Shown: positions 35,588 through 45,406 of the stretch, piece after piece
Layout: the number at the start of each line of letters is the position of its first letter
How positions within the stretch are numbered: position 1 is the stretch's first letter
Assembly: GCA_020851455.1 (NCBI GenBank)
Contig: JADZCT010000007.1
Coordinates: 1 to 64,000 of the forward strand
Source of the DNA: Gemmatimonadaceae bacterium
GTDB lineage: Bacteria > Gemmatimonadota > Gemmatimonadetes > Gemmatimonadales > Gemmatimonadaceae
DNA: 64,000 bases
Direction: 5' to 3'
The notes under the pieces: generated by a model
What the model saw: the letters and a program-made list of their open reading frames with translations, nothing else
Databases searched by the model: none
Told to the model about the DNA's origin: nothing
Position numbers and translations under genes: made by a program

Positions 35588-36366
35588 ACTTCACGCTTCG
35601 CATCTGGCGACAGAAGAACCGCAAGGCCGCCGGCGGGATGGAGACCTTCAAGGTCACCGACGTCGAGGCGCACATGTCGTTCCTCGAGATGCTCGACCTG
35701 CTCAACCATCAGCTGGTGGAGAAGGGAAGCGAGCCGGTCGCGTTCGACAGCGACTGCCGCGAGGGCATCTGCGGCGCCTGCTCGCTCATGATCAACGGCG
35801 AGGCGCACGGCCCGCTCAAGGAAACCACCGCGTGCCAGCTTTCGATGCGCCACTTCCGCGACGGCGAGACGATCACCGTCGAGCCGTGGCGCGCCGAACC
35901 GTTCCCCGTGGTGCGCGACCTCGTCGTGGATCGCGGCGCGCTCGACCGCATCATCGAGGCCGGAGGGTTCATCTCGGTGGGCACCGGCTCCGCGCCCGAG
36001 GCGAACGTGATCCCGGTGCCCAAGTACGACGCCGACATCGCGTTCCAGACGGCAACGTGCATTGGCTGCGGCGCATGCGTCGCAGCGTGCCCCAATGGAT
36101 CGGCGATGCTTTTCACCGCCGCGAAGATCTCGCACCTCGCACACTTGCCGCAAGGCGATCCCGAGCGGGAGCGCAGAGCGATCCGCATGGTCGAGCAGAT
36201 GGACGCCGAGGGATTCGGCGGCTGCACCAACCACTACGAATGCGGCGAGGCGTGCCCCAAGGGCATCTCGGTGAGCTTCATTGCCGACATGAACCGCGAG
36301 TTCCTGAGGGCTGCCGCCGCGAGCCCTGAGTTCAAGGCCGTCGAGCCGCCAATAGCGAAGGCCTGA
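35584..36366 (+). CDS. sdhB: Succinate dehydrogenase iron-sulfur subunit
   Basis: Electron-transfer subunit of complex II, 260 residues, linking the flavin of SdhA to the membrane haems. The N-terminal [2Fe-2S] ferredoxin domain has [15 protein letters not shown] with a further cysteine in TACQLS; the C-terminal domain holds [15 protein letters not shown] for [4Fe-4S] and [16 protein letters not shown] for the [3Fe-4S] cluster and the last ligands. The start is GTG, overlapping the sdhA stop by four bases. It ends the sdhCAB operon and faces a convergent ferritin-like gene 43 bases away. Confidence 0.96.
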
Positions 36367-36391
36367 GCCGCCCGGGGCCCATGCCTTCGCG

Positions 36392-36428
36392 CCGCGACTG
36401 GCTGCGCTGCTAGAGCGGCCAGTCGCGG
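36392..36428. terminator. Convergent hairpin after sdhB and the ferritin-like gene
   Basis: An eleven-base inverted repeat (CCGCGACTGGC / GCCAGTCGCGG) with a 15-base loop lies between two convergent genes; its right arm is inside the last codons of the ferritin-like gene. No T-run is present, so terminator function is a guess from position and strength. Confidence 0.4.
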
Positions 36429-36835
36429 AGGATCCGCTCAGTCTCCTCGGAGTGGCCGCTCTCGTCGCGGACCATGTCCTCGAGCTGCACCGCAAGTCCC
36501 TTGTCGCCGTACCCCTCGGCGTCTTTCGCGCGCTGGCTGTAGTCGGCGACCGCGCGCTTCTCCGCGGCGAGCACCGCCTCCAGCATCTCGCGGTTGGTCG
36601 AGGCCTGCTGGACCGCGCGCGGCACCGTTGCCGGCTCGCCACCCAGCGCCACGATCTTGTTAGCCAGAAACTGCGCGTGAAGCTGTTCGTCGGCGACTTC
36701 CGCGAGGAAGAACTGCGAGAGCTGCGGCCTGTACGGGCCCGTAACCTTTGCCGCGTACGTGAGATACTGGATGATTGCGCTCAGCTCGCCGGCGAGGTCG
36801 TCGTTGAGCCGGGCGATGAGTGTCTTCTTGTCCAT
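36410..36835 (-). CDS. Ferritin-like domain protein (bacterioferritin-type)
   Basis: A 141-residue four-helix-bundle protein. The iron ligands of the ferritin-like family can be placed: Glu in LAGELSAIIQYL, the ExxH pair in VADEQLHAQFL, Glu in AAEKRAVADY, and the last ExxH in VRDESGHSEETE. Such proteins store iron or bind a diiron site used in oxidative-stress defence. The ATG at 36835 is preferred over an upstream frame extension because MDKKTLIARLN begins right before helix A and has GAGG about eight bases upstream. The DUF2007 gene lies 61 bases upstream on the same strand. Confidence 0.85.
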   Translation of the reverse strand: MDKKTLIARLNDDLAGELSAIIQYLTYAAKVTGPYRPQLSQFFLAEVADEQLHAQFLANKIVALGGEPATVPRAVQQASTNREMLEAVLAAEKRAVADYSQRAKDAEGYGDKGLAVQLEDMVRDESGHSEETERILRDWPL

Positions 36836-36896
36836 TCTGCGTGCCTCGTTCCGTGTTGATTTGAGCGTTGCGATCGCCTCAGGGAATGATCGGTTA

Positions 36897-37136
36897 TCAG
36901 CCGCCAATCGGGAAGCTGTCGCCGCCAATCAACTCACGCGCGCGCTCCAGCTCCGGCGACGGCACGCACACGTCAACGCCGCCCGGCACCGGCCCCTGGT
37001 AACCGGGTCCGAAGATACCCGTCTTCTGGTTTCTGAAGATCGAGGGGATCCCCGCGGCCTCGAGCGATTGCCGTGCGATCTCGGCTTCGAGCGTCGAGGA
37101 GAACGTGGCCACGAGAACCCAGCTTGCGTGGGGCAT
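36897..37136 (-). CDS. DUF2007-type small protein
   Basis: A 79-residue protein with the pattern of DUF2007 (putative signal-transducing) proteins: VLVATFSSTLEAEIARQSLEAAGI near the N-terminus, a central GPVPGGVDVCVP stretch with the typical loss of a small loop, and LERARELIGG at the end. The fold is ferredoxin-like with similarity to PII-type domains. The molecular role is unknown. It precedes the ferritin-like gene on the minus strand and may be co-transcribed with it. Confidence 0.75.
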   Translation of the reverse strand: MPHASWVLVATFSSTLEAEIARQSLEAAGIPSIFRNQKTGIFGPGYQGPVPGGVDVCVPSPELERARELIGGDSFPIGG

Positions 37137-37182
37137 GACTCAATGTACGACGCGGCGGCGCATGCGCACCTGCGCGCACGCG

Positions 37183-39192
37183 CTACCTCTGCGGCACCGG
37201 GAACGGGCGCGGCGGGGGGAGTTCGTCGGCGAACCGCCACGGCGCCGGCCCATCGCGCGTGAGCCTTGCCTTGGTGAGCCGCGCGCGCACCATCGCGATC
37301 GGCATCGGCCCGCCCTGATAGATCGTGTCGTGAAACTCGAGGTCGGTTACCTTGCCGCTGGCAACGAGTTGCTGATGTAGCGCGCGCAGTTGGAGGCCGC
37401 CGAGCATGTATGCCGACTGGTAGAGTGGCGAGTACTGCCCGCCGAAGCTGCGCCGCACCTCGCCTTCCGCGTTCGCGCGCTCGAAGTTCACCGTGTCAAC
37501 CAGGAACTGGATTGCCTGCTCGGGAGTCATCTTGCCCAGGTGGAAGTTGAGCGAGAAGATGATTCGCGCGCTCCGGTGCATACGCCAGAAGAGCGCGCCA
37601 ATGCGGTCTTCCGGACTCACATGGAAGTCGCGGTCCCAGAGGAACATCTCCCAGTAGAGCGAGAGGCCCTCGTTCCAGAACGGCGTGGCGAACATCCGGC
37701 GTTGCGTGTTGTAGCGCGCGTTCATGAACCCCTGCAGGTGGTGCCCCGGGTTGAGCTCGTGGAACACGGTTGCATGCGAGAAGTGGGGGTTGTTGCCGCG
37801 CAGGCTCATGAGCTTTTCTTCGTCGCTCATGTCGTTGGTGGGATACGCCACGAGGATGTCGCTGCCGCCCAGAAAGAATGGCGCCACGCGCTGCCGCTCG
37901 GGCGTCATCATCTCCATGCGCCAGTCCTCCCGCGCCAGCGGCGGGATCGTGATCCACTTGTGCTTGTCGAAGAACTCCTCGGCTTGCGTGGCGAGGTTGC
38001 GGATCAGCTCCGGTTGCTTTCCAGGCTCGACGTAGGTGTTCTTCACCTTGTCCATCGCCGCCTTCCAGTTGTCGCCGAAGCCCATCTGGCGCGCGGCCTT
38101 CCTGGCTTCGGCAAGACTGAACGCGTACTCCTTCTCTGCGATCGCGATCAGTTCTTCCGGCGTGTACGGGATCATCGCGTTGCGCAGGTCCGCGGCGAGC
38201 CCTTCCGCGCCGATCGGATCGCCGATGATTGGCCCAGTGTTGTCGTCAGCGGCGCCTGCGCTGCCCCCGCCCCCGCCAGCTCCGCCGCGCCCGCCGCCGG
38301 CGCCAGTTCCTCCCCTGCCACCGCCCGCGGCGAGCGTTGCCGCGGCAGGAATGCCCACGAGGCGCTGGCGGATTGACTGGCCGTAGCGCGTAAGCGACTC
38401 GTTGAGCTTCTCATACGGGCTTGCGACCCACCAGGTGAAGAGCGGGTCGTAGCCGTTGTAGAAGCGGTACCAGGAGCCGATCGTGTTGCGAACCTGGTCC
38501 AGGGTGCCGGCAGCGCGGTTGGCGACGGTGCGGGAGACGCGTGGCGCTGCCGCGCGCAGCCGAGCGATCGAGTCGCTCGCGGCGCCCCCGCCCGCGCCCT
38601 GGCCCATGCCCGCTGCGCCAGCCGGTCCCATGCCGCTGCCGCCGCGGCCGCCAGCGGCCTCAACCAGCGTACGGAGACTGTCAACCTCGCGCACCACCGA
38701 AGCGATCAGGTACGCCGCTGCCTGTGGGTTCACCGGCATCATGTCGCGGCGCTGGTCGTGCAGCATGAGCAGCCGGTCGGCAAACGGGAGCAGCGCCGCC
38801 GATTCCGCGCGCTGCTTGTCCTGCCTGTCGGCAAGGTCGAGCTGATACTTCAGGTTGTTGTCGAGGAGTACGTAGTCAATCTTCGCCTCTTCCGAGAGCT
38901 TGTCGAAGTTCATCTCGGCCAGGCGCTTGCGCCACGACGCGTAGAAGTCGCGCATGCGCTTTCGTTGCGCGGGCGAGTCCACTGCGTCGTAGCGCCTGTT
39001 AAGCGAGCCGAGATCCGCCGAGTATCGCTCGATCACCGGCGCGAATTCGCTCGTGCGTCCGCCCGCGATCGCGCCCAGCCCTGGCACCGACGCCATGGGG
39101 TCGGCGGGGAAGATCTGACGATCTGGCTGCTGTGCGAGTGCGGCGGCCGGGAGGGCGCCGAAAAAAAGGGCGGAGAACAGGGTTCGTCGCAT
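37183..39192 (-). CDS. Secreted DUF885 family metallopeptidase-like protein
   Basis: A 669-residue exported protein with a signal peptide (MRRTLFSALFFGALPAAALAQ). The DUF885 hallmark HELNPGHHLQ (His478-Glu479 and the following histidines) is present, together with TPFWNEGLSLYWEMFL and SFGGQYSPLYQSAYMLGG, as in members thought to be zinc carboxypeptidase-like. Two Gly-rich stretches interrupt the middle (GGRGGSGMGPAGAAGMGQ near residue 200, GGGRGGTGAGGGRGG near 310), both probably surface loops. The true substrate is not known. It diverges from the M16 peptidase pair. Confidence 0.85.
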   Translation of the reverse strand: MRRTLFSALFFGALPAAALAQQPDRQIFPADPMASVPGLGAIAGGRTSEFAPVIERYSADLGSLNRRYDAVDSPAQRKRMRDFYASWRKRLAEMNFDKLSEEAKIDYVLLDNNLKYQLDLADRQDKQRAESAALLPFADRLLMLHDQRRDMMPVNPQAAAYLIASVVREVDSLRTLVEAAGGRGGSGMGPAGAAGMGQGAGGGAASDSIARLRAAAPRVSRTVANRAAGTLDQVRNTIGSWYRFYNGYDPLFTWWVASPYEKLNESLTRYGQSIRQRLVGIPAAATLAAGGGRGGTGAGGGRGGAGGGGGSAGAADDNTGPIIGDPIGAEGLAADLRNAMIPYTPEELIAIAEKEYAFSLAEARKAARQMGFGDNWKAAMDKVKNTYVEPGKQPELIRNLATQAEEFFDKHKWITIPPLAREDWRMEMMTPERQRVAPFFLGGSDILVAYPTNDMSDEEKLMSLRGNNPHFSHATVFHELNPGHHLQGFMNARYNTQRRMFATPFWNEGLSLYWEMFLWDRDFHVSPEDRIGALFWRMHRSARIIFSLNFHLGKMTPEQAIQFLVDTVNFERANAEGEVRRSFGGQYSPLYQSAYMLGGLQLRALHQQLVASGKVTDLEFHDTIYQGGPMPIAMVRARLTKARLTRDGPAPWRFADELPPPRPFPVPQR

Positions 39193-39381
39193 GGCGTGGG
39201 CCGTGGGGATCGAGCGAGAAATGGGAAAGTGGCAGGAGTGCAGGCCGGGGGGCAATGGAGGGGCGGGCGAGGGCGTGGAGGCGGGCCATGGCCTGCAGGC
39301 GCCCGAGCGGCCCGCCGGAAACCCCTCGGCTACGTTTGGCGTACATAATTAGATCGCCCTACCCATCTCAACCATTCCATC

Positions 39382-40812
39382 ATGATGTTCCGAACCCTGC
39401 TCGCCGCCGCTTCCGCAGCCGTCGCGGCCACCGGCGCGGCTGCGCAGAAGGTACCCGCAAAGCCGGACGCCTCCATCAACATCCCGTTCGAGACCTACCA
39501 GCTCCCCAACGGGCTCACCGTCATCATGTCCGTGGACAAGTCGGTGCCGCGCGTGGCGGTTGATGTCTGGTACCATGTTGGCTCCAAGAACGAGAAGCCG
39601 GGGCGCACGGGCTTCGCCCACATGTTCGAGCACGTGATGTTCACTGGCTCTGGGCACGTGCCCTATGGGCTCCACGATCGGTATACGGAAGGCGTGGGCG
39701 GATACAACAACGGCTCGACGACGAACGACCGTACGAACTACTACGAAGAAGTCCCGTCGAATTACCTCGAAACGAACCTCTGGCTCGAGGCCGATCGCAT
39801 GGGCTGGCTGCTGGACAAGCTCGACGAAGCCAAGTTCGCGGCGCAGCGCGACATCGTGCAGAACGAACGCCGCCAGGGAATAGACAACCAACCATACGGC
39901 CGCTCGTTCGAGATCCTCACGAGCCAGATACTCCCGGAGAACAACCCCTACTCGTGGCCGGTGGTGGGCTACATGGCCGACCTCAAGAACGCCACGGTGG
40001 ACGACGTGAAGGAGTTCTTCCGGCTCTACTACGCGCCCAACAATGCGACTCTCGCAATCGTCGGCAACTTCGACCCGGCGCAGGCGAAGAAGTGGGTCAC
40101 CACATACTTCGGCGAGATCCCGCGCGGCAAGCCGATCGAGCGGCCAAAGGTCGAGCCGGTGCACCTGCAGGACGTGCGACGCGTCACCTTCGAGGATCGC
40201 GTGCAGGTGCCGCGCCTTTACATCGCCTGGCCGTCGGTGGGCGAAGATTCCAATGACGACATGATCCTCGACGTCGCCTCGACGATCCTCACCGGCCCGC
40301 GCACGGCGCGGCTCACGAAGGAGCTGGTGTACGACCGCCAGTCGGCTGCGCAGGTGAGCGCGATGCAGGCCACGAGCGAGAACTCGGGCATGTACCTCAT
40401 CCAGGTGACGCCGCGTCCGGGCCACACGCTCACCGAGCTCGAAGCGCAGGTTGACTCGGTCCTCGACCGTTTCCGGAACGAAGGCCCGACCGCCGAGGAG
40501 ATGACGAAGGCGACCGCTGGTACGGAGTTCGGCTTCGTGTCGGGCCTCGAGTCGAACCTTGGCAAGGCCGACCTGCTTCTCCGCGGCTCGGTGTTCCACG
40601 GCGACCCGGGCTACTACCGCAAGCTGTACGCGGGAATCACCTCGGTCACCGCGGCCGACGTCAAGCGCGTGCTGAACAAGTACCTCACGCCGGGACGCGT
40701 GGTTCTTTCCGTAGTGCCGATCGGCAAGCCGGATGAAGCGTCGAACGCGGCGTCGAGCAGAAAGGTCACCGTGGCCGCCGACGGCGGCCACTATGTGGTG
40801 GAGGGCAAGTAG
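39382..40812 (+). CDS. Secreted M16 family zinc metallopeptidase, catalytic partner
   Basis: A 476-residue exported peptidase of the pitrilysin/processing-peptidase family. After a signal peptide (ending ATGAAAQ) the inverted zinc motif HxxEH is intact in FAHMFEHVMF (His80, Glu83, His84) and a downstream glutamate is available in QRDIVQNERR. Two M16 domains are present as usual. It likely works as a heterodimer with the protein of the next gene, which lacks the zinc motif, in the manner of mitochondrial processing peptidase beta and alpha. The start has two adjacent ATG codons. The stop abuts the next ATG (TAGATG). Confidence 0.9.
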   Translation: MMFRTLLAAASAAVAATGAAAQKVPAKPDASINIPFETYQLPNGLTVIMSVDKSVPRVAVDVWYHVGSKNEKPGRTGFAHMFEHVMFTGSGHVPYGLHDRYTEGVGGYNNGSTTNDRTNYYEEVPSNYLETNLWLEADRMGWLLDKLDEAKFAAQRDIVQNERRQGIDNQPYGRSFEILTSQILPENNPYSWPVVGYMADLKNATVDDVKEFFRLYYAPNNATLAIVGNFDPAQAKKWVTTYFGEIPRGKPIERPKVEPVHLQDVRRVTFEDRVQVPRLYIAWPSVGEDSNDDMILDVASTILTGPRTARLTKELVYDRQSAAQVSAMQATSENSGMYLIQVTPRPGHTLTELEAQVDSVLDRFRNEGPTAEEMTKATAGTEFGFVSGLESNLGKADLLLRGSVFHGDPGYYRKLYAGITSVTAADVKRVLNKYLTPGRVVLSVVPIGKPDEASNAASSRKVTVAADGGHYVVEGK

Positions 40813-42276
40813 ATGCGCACCGAACGCCTCGCAACGGCACTGCTCGCCATCGCGGTCACTATTCCCGCGGCCGCACCCCGCGCACAGCGGTCCGCACCGC
40901 TCGACCGCAACGCGGTGCCAAAGGCGGGCCCAGCGCCCGCAATCCGCATCCCCGCCTGGACCAGGACCAGGCTCTCCAACGGCGCCGAGCTCGTGGTGAG
41001 CGTCAAGAAGGACCTGCCTCTCGTCTCGTTCAACGTCGGGTTCATTGGCGGCTCCACGAGCTACGATCCGCCCGGCAAGATGGGGATCGCGCCGTTCGTC
41101 GCGCAGATGCTGAGCGAAGGCACCAGCACCCGCAGCGCCGACGAGCTCTCGAATGCCCAGCAACTGCTCGGCATCTCCATCAGCGCCAACATCGCGCAGG
41201 AAACCGGCACGCTCGGCTTCACCGCTCTCAAGGACCGCCTTCCCGCTGCCGTTGACCTCCTCGCCGACATGATGTTGCACCCGAAACTTCCGCAGGAAGC
41301 GCTCGACCGCATTCGCGGACGCACGCTCGTGTCGCTGCAGCAGGCGCGCGACAACCCGAACGCGGTCGCAAGCAACGTCTTCGCGAAGGTGACCTACGGC
41401 GACCAGCATCCATACGGCGCGGTCTCCACGCCTGCGACGGTCAACTCGATCACCCGCGACGATATCGTTGCGTTCCACAAGGCGTACTTCACGCCGGGCC
41501 ACGCGGTGATCAGCGTGGCAGGCGACGTGGACCCGGCCGCGGTGAAGGCGCTCGTGGAGCACGCGTTCGCGGACTGGCATCGGGGCGGCTCGAAGCCGAC
41601 GTTCGCCTACCCGGCGCTCCCGGCGCCAAAGCCGCGCACGATCTACCTCGTTGACAAGCCCGGCGCCGCGCAGTCGGTGTTCGCGCTCGGCGAGCCAGGC
41701 CCCAACCAGTACACGCCCGATTACTACGCGATCCAGGTGATGAATACGATCCTCGGCGGCCTCTTCCAGTCGCGGCTCAACCGCGACATCCGCGAGGAGA
41801 AGGGGTACAGCTACGGCGTTTCGTCGAGCTTTGCCTTCGGACGCGGGCCGGGCGCGTTCCGCGCGGGCGGCGGTATCGTCACGGCAAAGAGCGACAGCGC
41901 GCTGATCCTCTTCATGCAGCACCTGCGCGGCGTGCAGGGCAGCGAACCCTTCAAGGACGACGAGGTGAGGCAGGGCAAGGACGCGCTCGTGCAGTCGCTG
42001 CCGCTACAGTTCTCTTCAGTGAACGGCGTGCGTTCAGCGGTGTCGGGCATCTACCTGCGCGACCTGCCGGAGAACTACTACCAGACGTACGCTTCACGCA
42101 TAGATGGCGTCACGAAGGACGACCTCATGCGCGTCGCGAAGAAGTACATTGACCTCGACGTCATGAACCTCGTGATCGTCGGCGATCGCGTGGCAATCGA
42201 GGAAGCGCTGCGCAGGACGGGTATCGCGCCCATCGTACGCCTCGACGCGGACGGAAAGCCGGTGGTTACGCCCTAA
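40813..42276 (+). CDS. Secreted M16 family protein, non-catalytic partner
   Basis: A 487-residue M16-type protein with a signal peptide (ATALLAIAVTIPAAAPRA). The zinc motif is degraded: where HxxEH would be, the sequence reads IAPFVAQMLSEG. The second conserved element, the RxxxY type, is kept in IREEKGYSYGVSS, as in the alpha-type partner of M16B heterodimers. It starts directly at the stop of the catalytic partner gene and must be co-expressed. Substrates of such periplasmic pairs are mostly unknown. Confidence 0.88.
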   Translation: MRTERLATALLAIAVTIPAAAPRAQRSAPLDRNAVPKAGPAPAIRIPAWTRTRLSNGAELVVSVKKDLPLVSFNVGFIGGSTSYDPPGKMGIAPFVAQMLSEGTSTRSADELSNAQQLLGISISANIAQETGTLGFTALKDRLPAAVDLLADMMLHPKLPQEALDRIRGRTLVSLQQARDNPNAVASNVFAKVTYGDQHPYGAVSTPATVNSITRDDIVAFHKAYFTPGHAVISVAGDVDPAAVKALVEHAFADWHRGGSKPTFAYPALPAPKPRTIYLVDKPGAAQSVFALGEPGPNQYTPDYYAIQVMNTILGGLFQSRLNRDIREEKGYSYGVSSSFAFGRGPGAFRAGGGIVTAKSDSALILFMQHLRGVQGSEPFKDDEVRQGKDALVQSLPLQFSSVNGVRSAVSGIYLRDLPENYYQTYASRIDGVTKDDLMRVAKKYIDLDVMNLVIVGDRVAIEEALRRTGIAPIVRLDADGKPVVTP

Positions 42277-42291
42277 CCGCCGGACGCCGGG

Positions 42292-43572
42292 CTACCGCGG
42301 GAAACCGTCCCGCGGCAGCTTCGGCGTGATCTTCAGCGCGTTGCCGTAGTACACCTTTCGCAGCACCTCGTCCGGAAGCCCGATTCCGTACAGCTTCCAG
42401 AAGGCGTGGTACGGGCGGTAGTAGTCGAAGTAATCGTCGTTCGTCTCGAATACGCGCCAGTAGTACGGGTACTCCTCCGGCTGGAACGAATCCTTGCCAA
42501 AGAGGATCCTGTCCTGGTACTTCGTGAAGAAGTCGTGCGCCGCGCGCGGCTGTCGGCCCACGTCGTAGAGCACGGCGCCCATCTCGGTGTAGAGGTTGGG
42601 CATTTCATCGAACATCTTGCCGAGCCGGGCGAGGTCGTTTGCGTGCCAACCCATGTGCGCCGCGACGAACGTCACGTTCGGGTGGCGGCGGAAGAGGTTG
42701 TCGCGCGCGGTCATCAGCTCCTCGAACGTGGGCCGCCCGGTGCCAGGCCCGTTCCTGCGGTCGTTGAAGAGCGAGAGCTCGAGCCAGCGCTCGTTGTGGT
42801 AGTCAATTGGCTGGAAGAATTCCTCGGGCTCGGCGGTGTGGATGAACACCGGGATGCCAAGCCTTGCGCATTCTTCCCAGACGGGGTCCAGTTCGGGGTC
42901 GTCTATGCGGAGGAGCGAGCCGTCGGCCTTGCGGGTCGAAAGGCCGAATCCCTTGCCGATTTCGCCCACGCCAACGGCGCCCGCGGCGATGTCATCATCG
43001 AGCTGCTTTACTGCCTGTGCGGCCCATCCAGGAGTGCCGACACCGCGGAAGTTGACGCCCGTGAGGATGCGCACCCGATCCTTGAGGGGCGAGGCGGCAA
43101 CGTTGGCGAGGAACGTCCTGAGTCGGTCGCCCGAGACATTGTCGGCCACTACCATCATCCCGAGGTTGAGCGAATCCATATGCGCCTTCAGGTCGGCGAT
43201 CCCCTGCTGGGTGCCGAGGAACTGGCTCACGTGCGCGTGGAAATCAATCGCGGGGAACTTCGCCCTCGTCATCTTGTGCTCGACTGACCTGAGGGTGGAG
43301 ACGGGGCGGTAGTCAACGATGGATGGCGGCGGGAATTCCGGCGCCATGCAGCTTCGCGGACGGATCTCCGTCATCCCCGATGGGCATTCCTCGCCGTCGT
43401 TGATGGCAGTCGTTGCGCGCCCGCCGCCAGCGCCGCGTCCTCCGGCTTGCCCCGGCACGCCGCCGCGTCCGCCCTGCTGCGACGTTCCAGTGGCTGGCGG
43501 ACTCTGGGATCCGAGCGACGCGGAGATGAACGCAACCGCGAGCGCGGCGCTGAGAATGTTCGGGTAACGCAT
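42292..43572 (-). CDS. Secreted amidohydrolase family protein
   Basis: A 426-residue exported TIM-barrel hydrolase of the amidohydrolase-2 type. A signal peptide and a Gly/Arg-rich stretch (QQGGRGGVPGQAGGRGAGGG) are followed by FPAIDFHAHVSQF, whose HxH gives the first metal ligands, then FIHTAEPEEF and FVAAHMGWHAND with further histidines, and the catalytic aspartate in LFGKDSFQ. This matches metal-dependent hydrolases or decarboxylases of the family; the substrate is not predictable. The amidase gene just upstream on the same strand is separated by only eight bases, suggesting one transcript. Confidence 0.85.
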   Translation of the reverse strand: MRYPNILSAALAVAFISASLGSQSPPATGTSQQGGRGGVPGQAGGRGAGGGRATTAINDGEECPSGMTEIRPRSCMAPEFPPPSIVDYRPVSTLRSVEHKMTRAKFPAIDFHAHVSQFLGTQQGIADLKAHMDSLNLGMMVVADNVSGDRLRTFLANVAASPLKDRVRILTGVNFRGVGTPGWAAQAVKQLDDDIAAGAVGVGEIGKGFGLSTRKADGSLLRIDDPELDPVWEECARLGIPVFIHTAEPEEFFQPIDYHNERWLELSLFNDRRNGPGTGRPTFEELMTARDNLFRRHPNVTFVAAHMGWHANDLARLGKMFDEMPNLYTEMGAVLYDVGRQPRAAHDFFTKYQDRILFGKDSFQPEEYPYYWRVFETNDDYFDYYRPYHAFWKLYGIGLPDEVLRKVYYGNALKITPKLPRDGFPR

Positions 43573-43580
43573 TGCCGGTC

Positions 43581-45323
43581 TCAGGGCAGGGGTGGAGGCA
43601 CACGGCGCTTTGTTGCCTGCTCGAACGCGTAGGCAAGGGCGATGAGCCGCGGTTCGCTGCACGCCATTCCCGTGAAGCTCACGCCGAACGGCTGGGGCTT
43701 CGCGTTGAACCCGAGCGGGAACGCGGGCGTGGGCGCGTTTGGGATGGTCGCGAAAGGCACGATGACAGTCGGATAGCCGGGCGGAGCAGCGAGCGCCGCG
43801 CCGTTTGCGCCGGGGAAGAGCAGGGCGTCGAGCCGCTGTTCCTTCATGGCCTGGTCAATGCCGTGCGTCCCATTGAGATCAACGTCTTTCGCGCGATCTG
43901 CCTCATAGCGCGCCTTGTCGGCCACGAGGTCAATCTCATCGGAAATATCGAGCCGCGACTGGCCATACTTGATTGCGCCATTGGCCGCGTTGTTGATGTT
44001 GAACCAGCGGAGGTCGGTGAGAGTGGCGACCGGCGTAGCGGCGCCGAGCGACGCGAGCCAGGCGTTGAAGTCACGCTTCATCCCGTAAACGAAGTCAATC
44101 GAGCAGTTGGCGTTGTGGCCCTTGCGCCCATCGCTCCCGGCGCATGCGCCCCATAGGAGCGCGTTCCTGCTGGTGTCGGCCGTGACGACGCTTGGAATGT
44201 CGGCTGGATCCACGATTACTGCTCCTGCCTTCTCGAGCACACCTATTGCCTCTTTCATTGCTTCGGCCTGCGCCGCGTTGAGCCCGCCCCGTGGGCGGTC
44301 GGTGCCTGGCAGTGTGAACCGGTCGTAGTAGAACGCGCGCGGGATACCGATGCGCGCGCCCTTGAGCGCACCGGCCTTCAGGAACGGCCGATAGTCATTG
44401 CCCGGCGGAGGGGTGCAGAGGAGTGTTGCAGGGTCGTGCTCGTCGGGCGTTTTTCCCTCGAGCGCGCCGAACACGATTGCAGCGTCCTCGACCGTGCGCG
44501 CCATTGGGCCGGGGGTGTCCTGGTCGGCAGTGATCGGGATGACGCCCCAGCGGCTTACGCGGCCAACCGTCGGCTTGATTCCCGCGAGCATGTTCTGGTT
44601 CGAGGGGCTGAGGATCGAGCCAGAGGTTTCGGTGCCGATGTTGGCGGCCCAGAAGCTTGCTGCGGTGCCTATCCCCGAGCTGGACCCGCCCGTCTGCATT
44701 GCCGCGCGTCCGTCGTTGAACCCGGGGCGCGGGTCGGGGCGTGGATCGTACGGGTTCATCCCCTGGCCGCCCACGGCGCTGTAGTTCCCCGGCATTGGCG
44801 TCGGCGCGCCCGCGACCCAGTTGGCGAGTTCGGTGAGGACCGTCTTCGCGATGATGATTGCGCCTGCGTCCTTGAGGTTCCTGGTGAGGGTGGCTTCGTA
44901 CGGAGGCACCAGGTGCCTGAACGCAAGCGCTCCGCCCGACGTGGGCATGTTCGTGGTGTGGATGTTGTCCTTGAGCGCGATCGGGATTCCGTGGAGCGGC
45001 CCGCGCACGCGTCCCGCTGCGCGTTCGCGGTCGAGCGCGTCGGCCTCGGCGAGCGCCGTGGGACTCACGCTGATCGTCGCGTTCAACCTGTCTTCGTACA
45101 TCGCGATCCGGGCGAGGTGCGCGAGCACGAGTTCGCGCGATGTCACCTGGCCTGATTCGAGCGCGCGTTGCATTTCAGGGATCGTCGCTTCCCGCACGTC
45201 GAAGAGAGGGCGCTGCGGCTGCGGCGGAACGAGTGCCGGACGGTTGGCCGGGCGGCGTTGCGCGCCGAGCGGGCTGGCAGCGGCTGCGAGCGCCGCAATG
45301 GTGAGGAGACGGAAGCGGGTCAT
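43581..45323 (-). CDS. Secreted amidase (amidase signature family)
   Basis: A 580-residue exported amidase. After a signal peptide (ending ASPLGAQ) the amidase signature core is complete: catalytic lysine in GIPIALKDNI, the cis-serine block QTGGSSSGIGTA, and the nucleophilic serine in GTETSGSILSP. The closing part ends in NAKPQPFGVSFTGMACSEP. The family hydrolyses amides of small organic molecules or peptides; because of the export signal, this one would act outside the cytoplasm. The ATG at 45323 gives the proper signal peptide; a longer upstream frame was rejected. It precedes the amidohydrolase gene and lies 83 bases from a tRNA gene on the other strand. Confidence 0.9.
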   Translation of the reverse strand: MTRFRLLTIAALAAAASPLGAQRRPANRPALVPPQPQRPLFDVREATIPEMQRALESGQVTSRELVLAHLARIAMYEDRLNATISVSPTALAEADALDRERAAGRVRGPLHGIPIALKDNIHTTNMPTSGGALAFRHLVPPYEATLTRNLKDAGAIIIAKTVLTELANWVAGAPTPMPGNYSAVGGQGMNPYDPRPDPRPGFNDGRAAMQTGGSSSGIGTAASFWAANIGTETSGSILSPSNQNMLAGIKPTVGRVSRWGVIPITADQDTPGPMARTVEDAAIVFGALEGKTPDEHDPATLLCTPPPGNDYRPFLKAGALKGARIGIPRAFYYDRFTLPGTDRPRGGLNAAQAEAMKEAIGVLEKAGAVIVDPADIPSVVTADTSRNALLWGACAGSDGRKGHNANCSIDFVYGMKRDFNAWLASLGAATPVATLTDLRWFNINNAANGAIKYGQSRLDISDEIDLVADKARYEADRAKDVDLNGTHGIDQAMKEQRLDALLFPGANGAALAAPPGYPTVIVPFATIPNAPTPAFPLGFNAKPQPFGVSFTGMACSEPRLIALAYAFEQATKRRVPPPLP

Positions 45324-45406
45324 GATCTGGGTTGCGGGGATGTGCCTGAATGGGAACATGGCATCCAGTTGCGGCTCGCGGGAGAGGAGTCAATCTTCCA
45401 CAGCGC

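Noticed and set aside
39349-41922. 857-residue open frame antisense to the M16 pair
   Set aside because: It spans two well-defined genes on the other strand and shows no domain.
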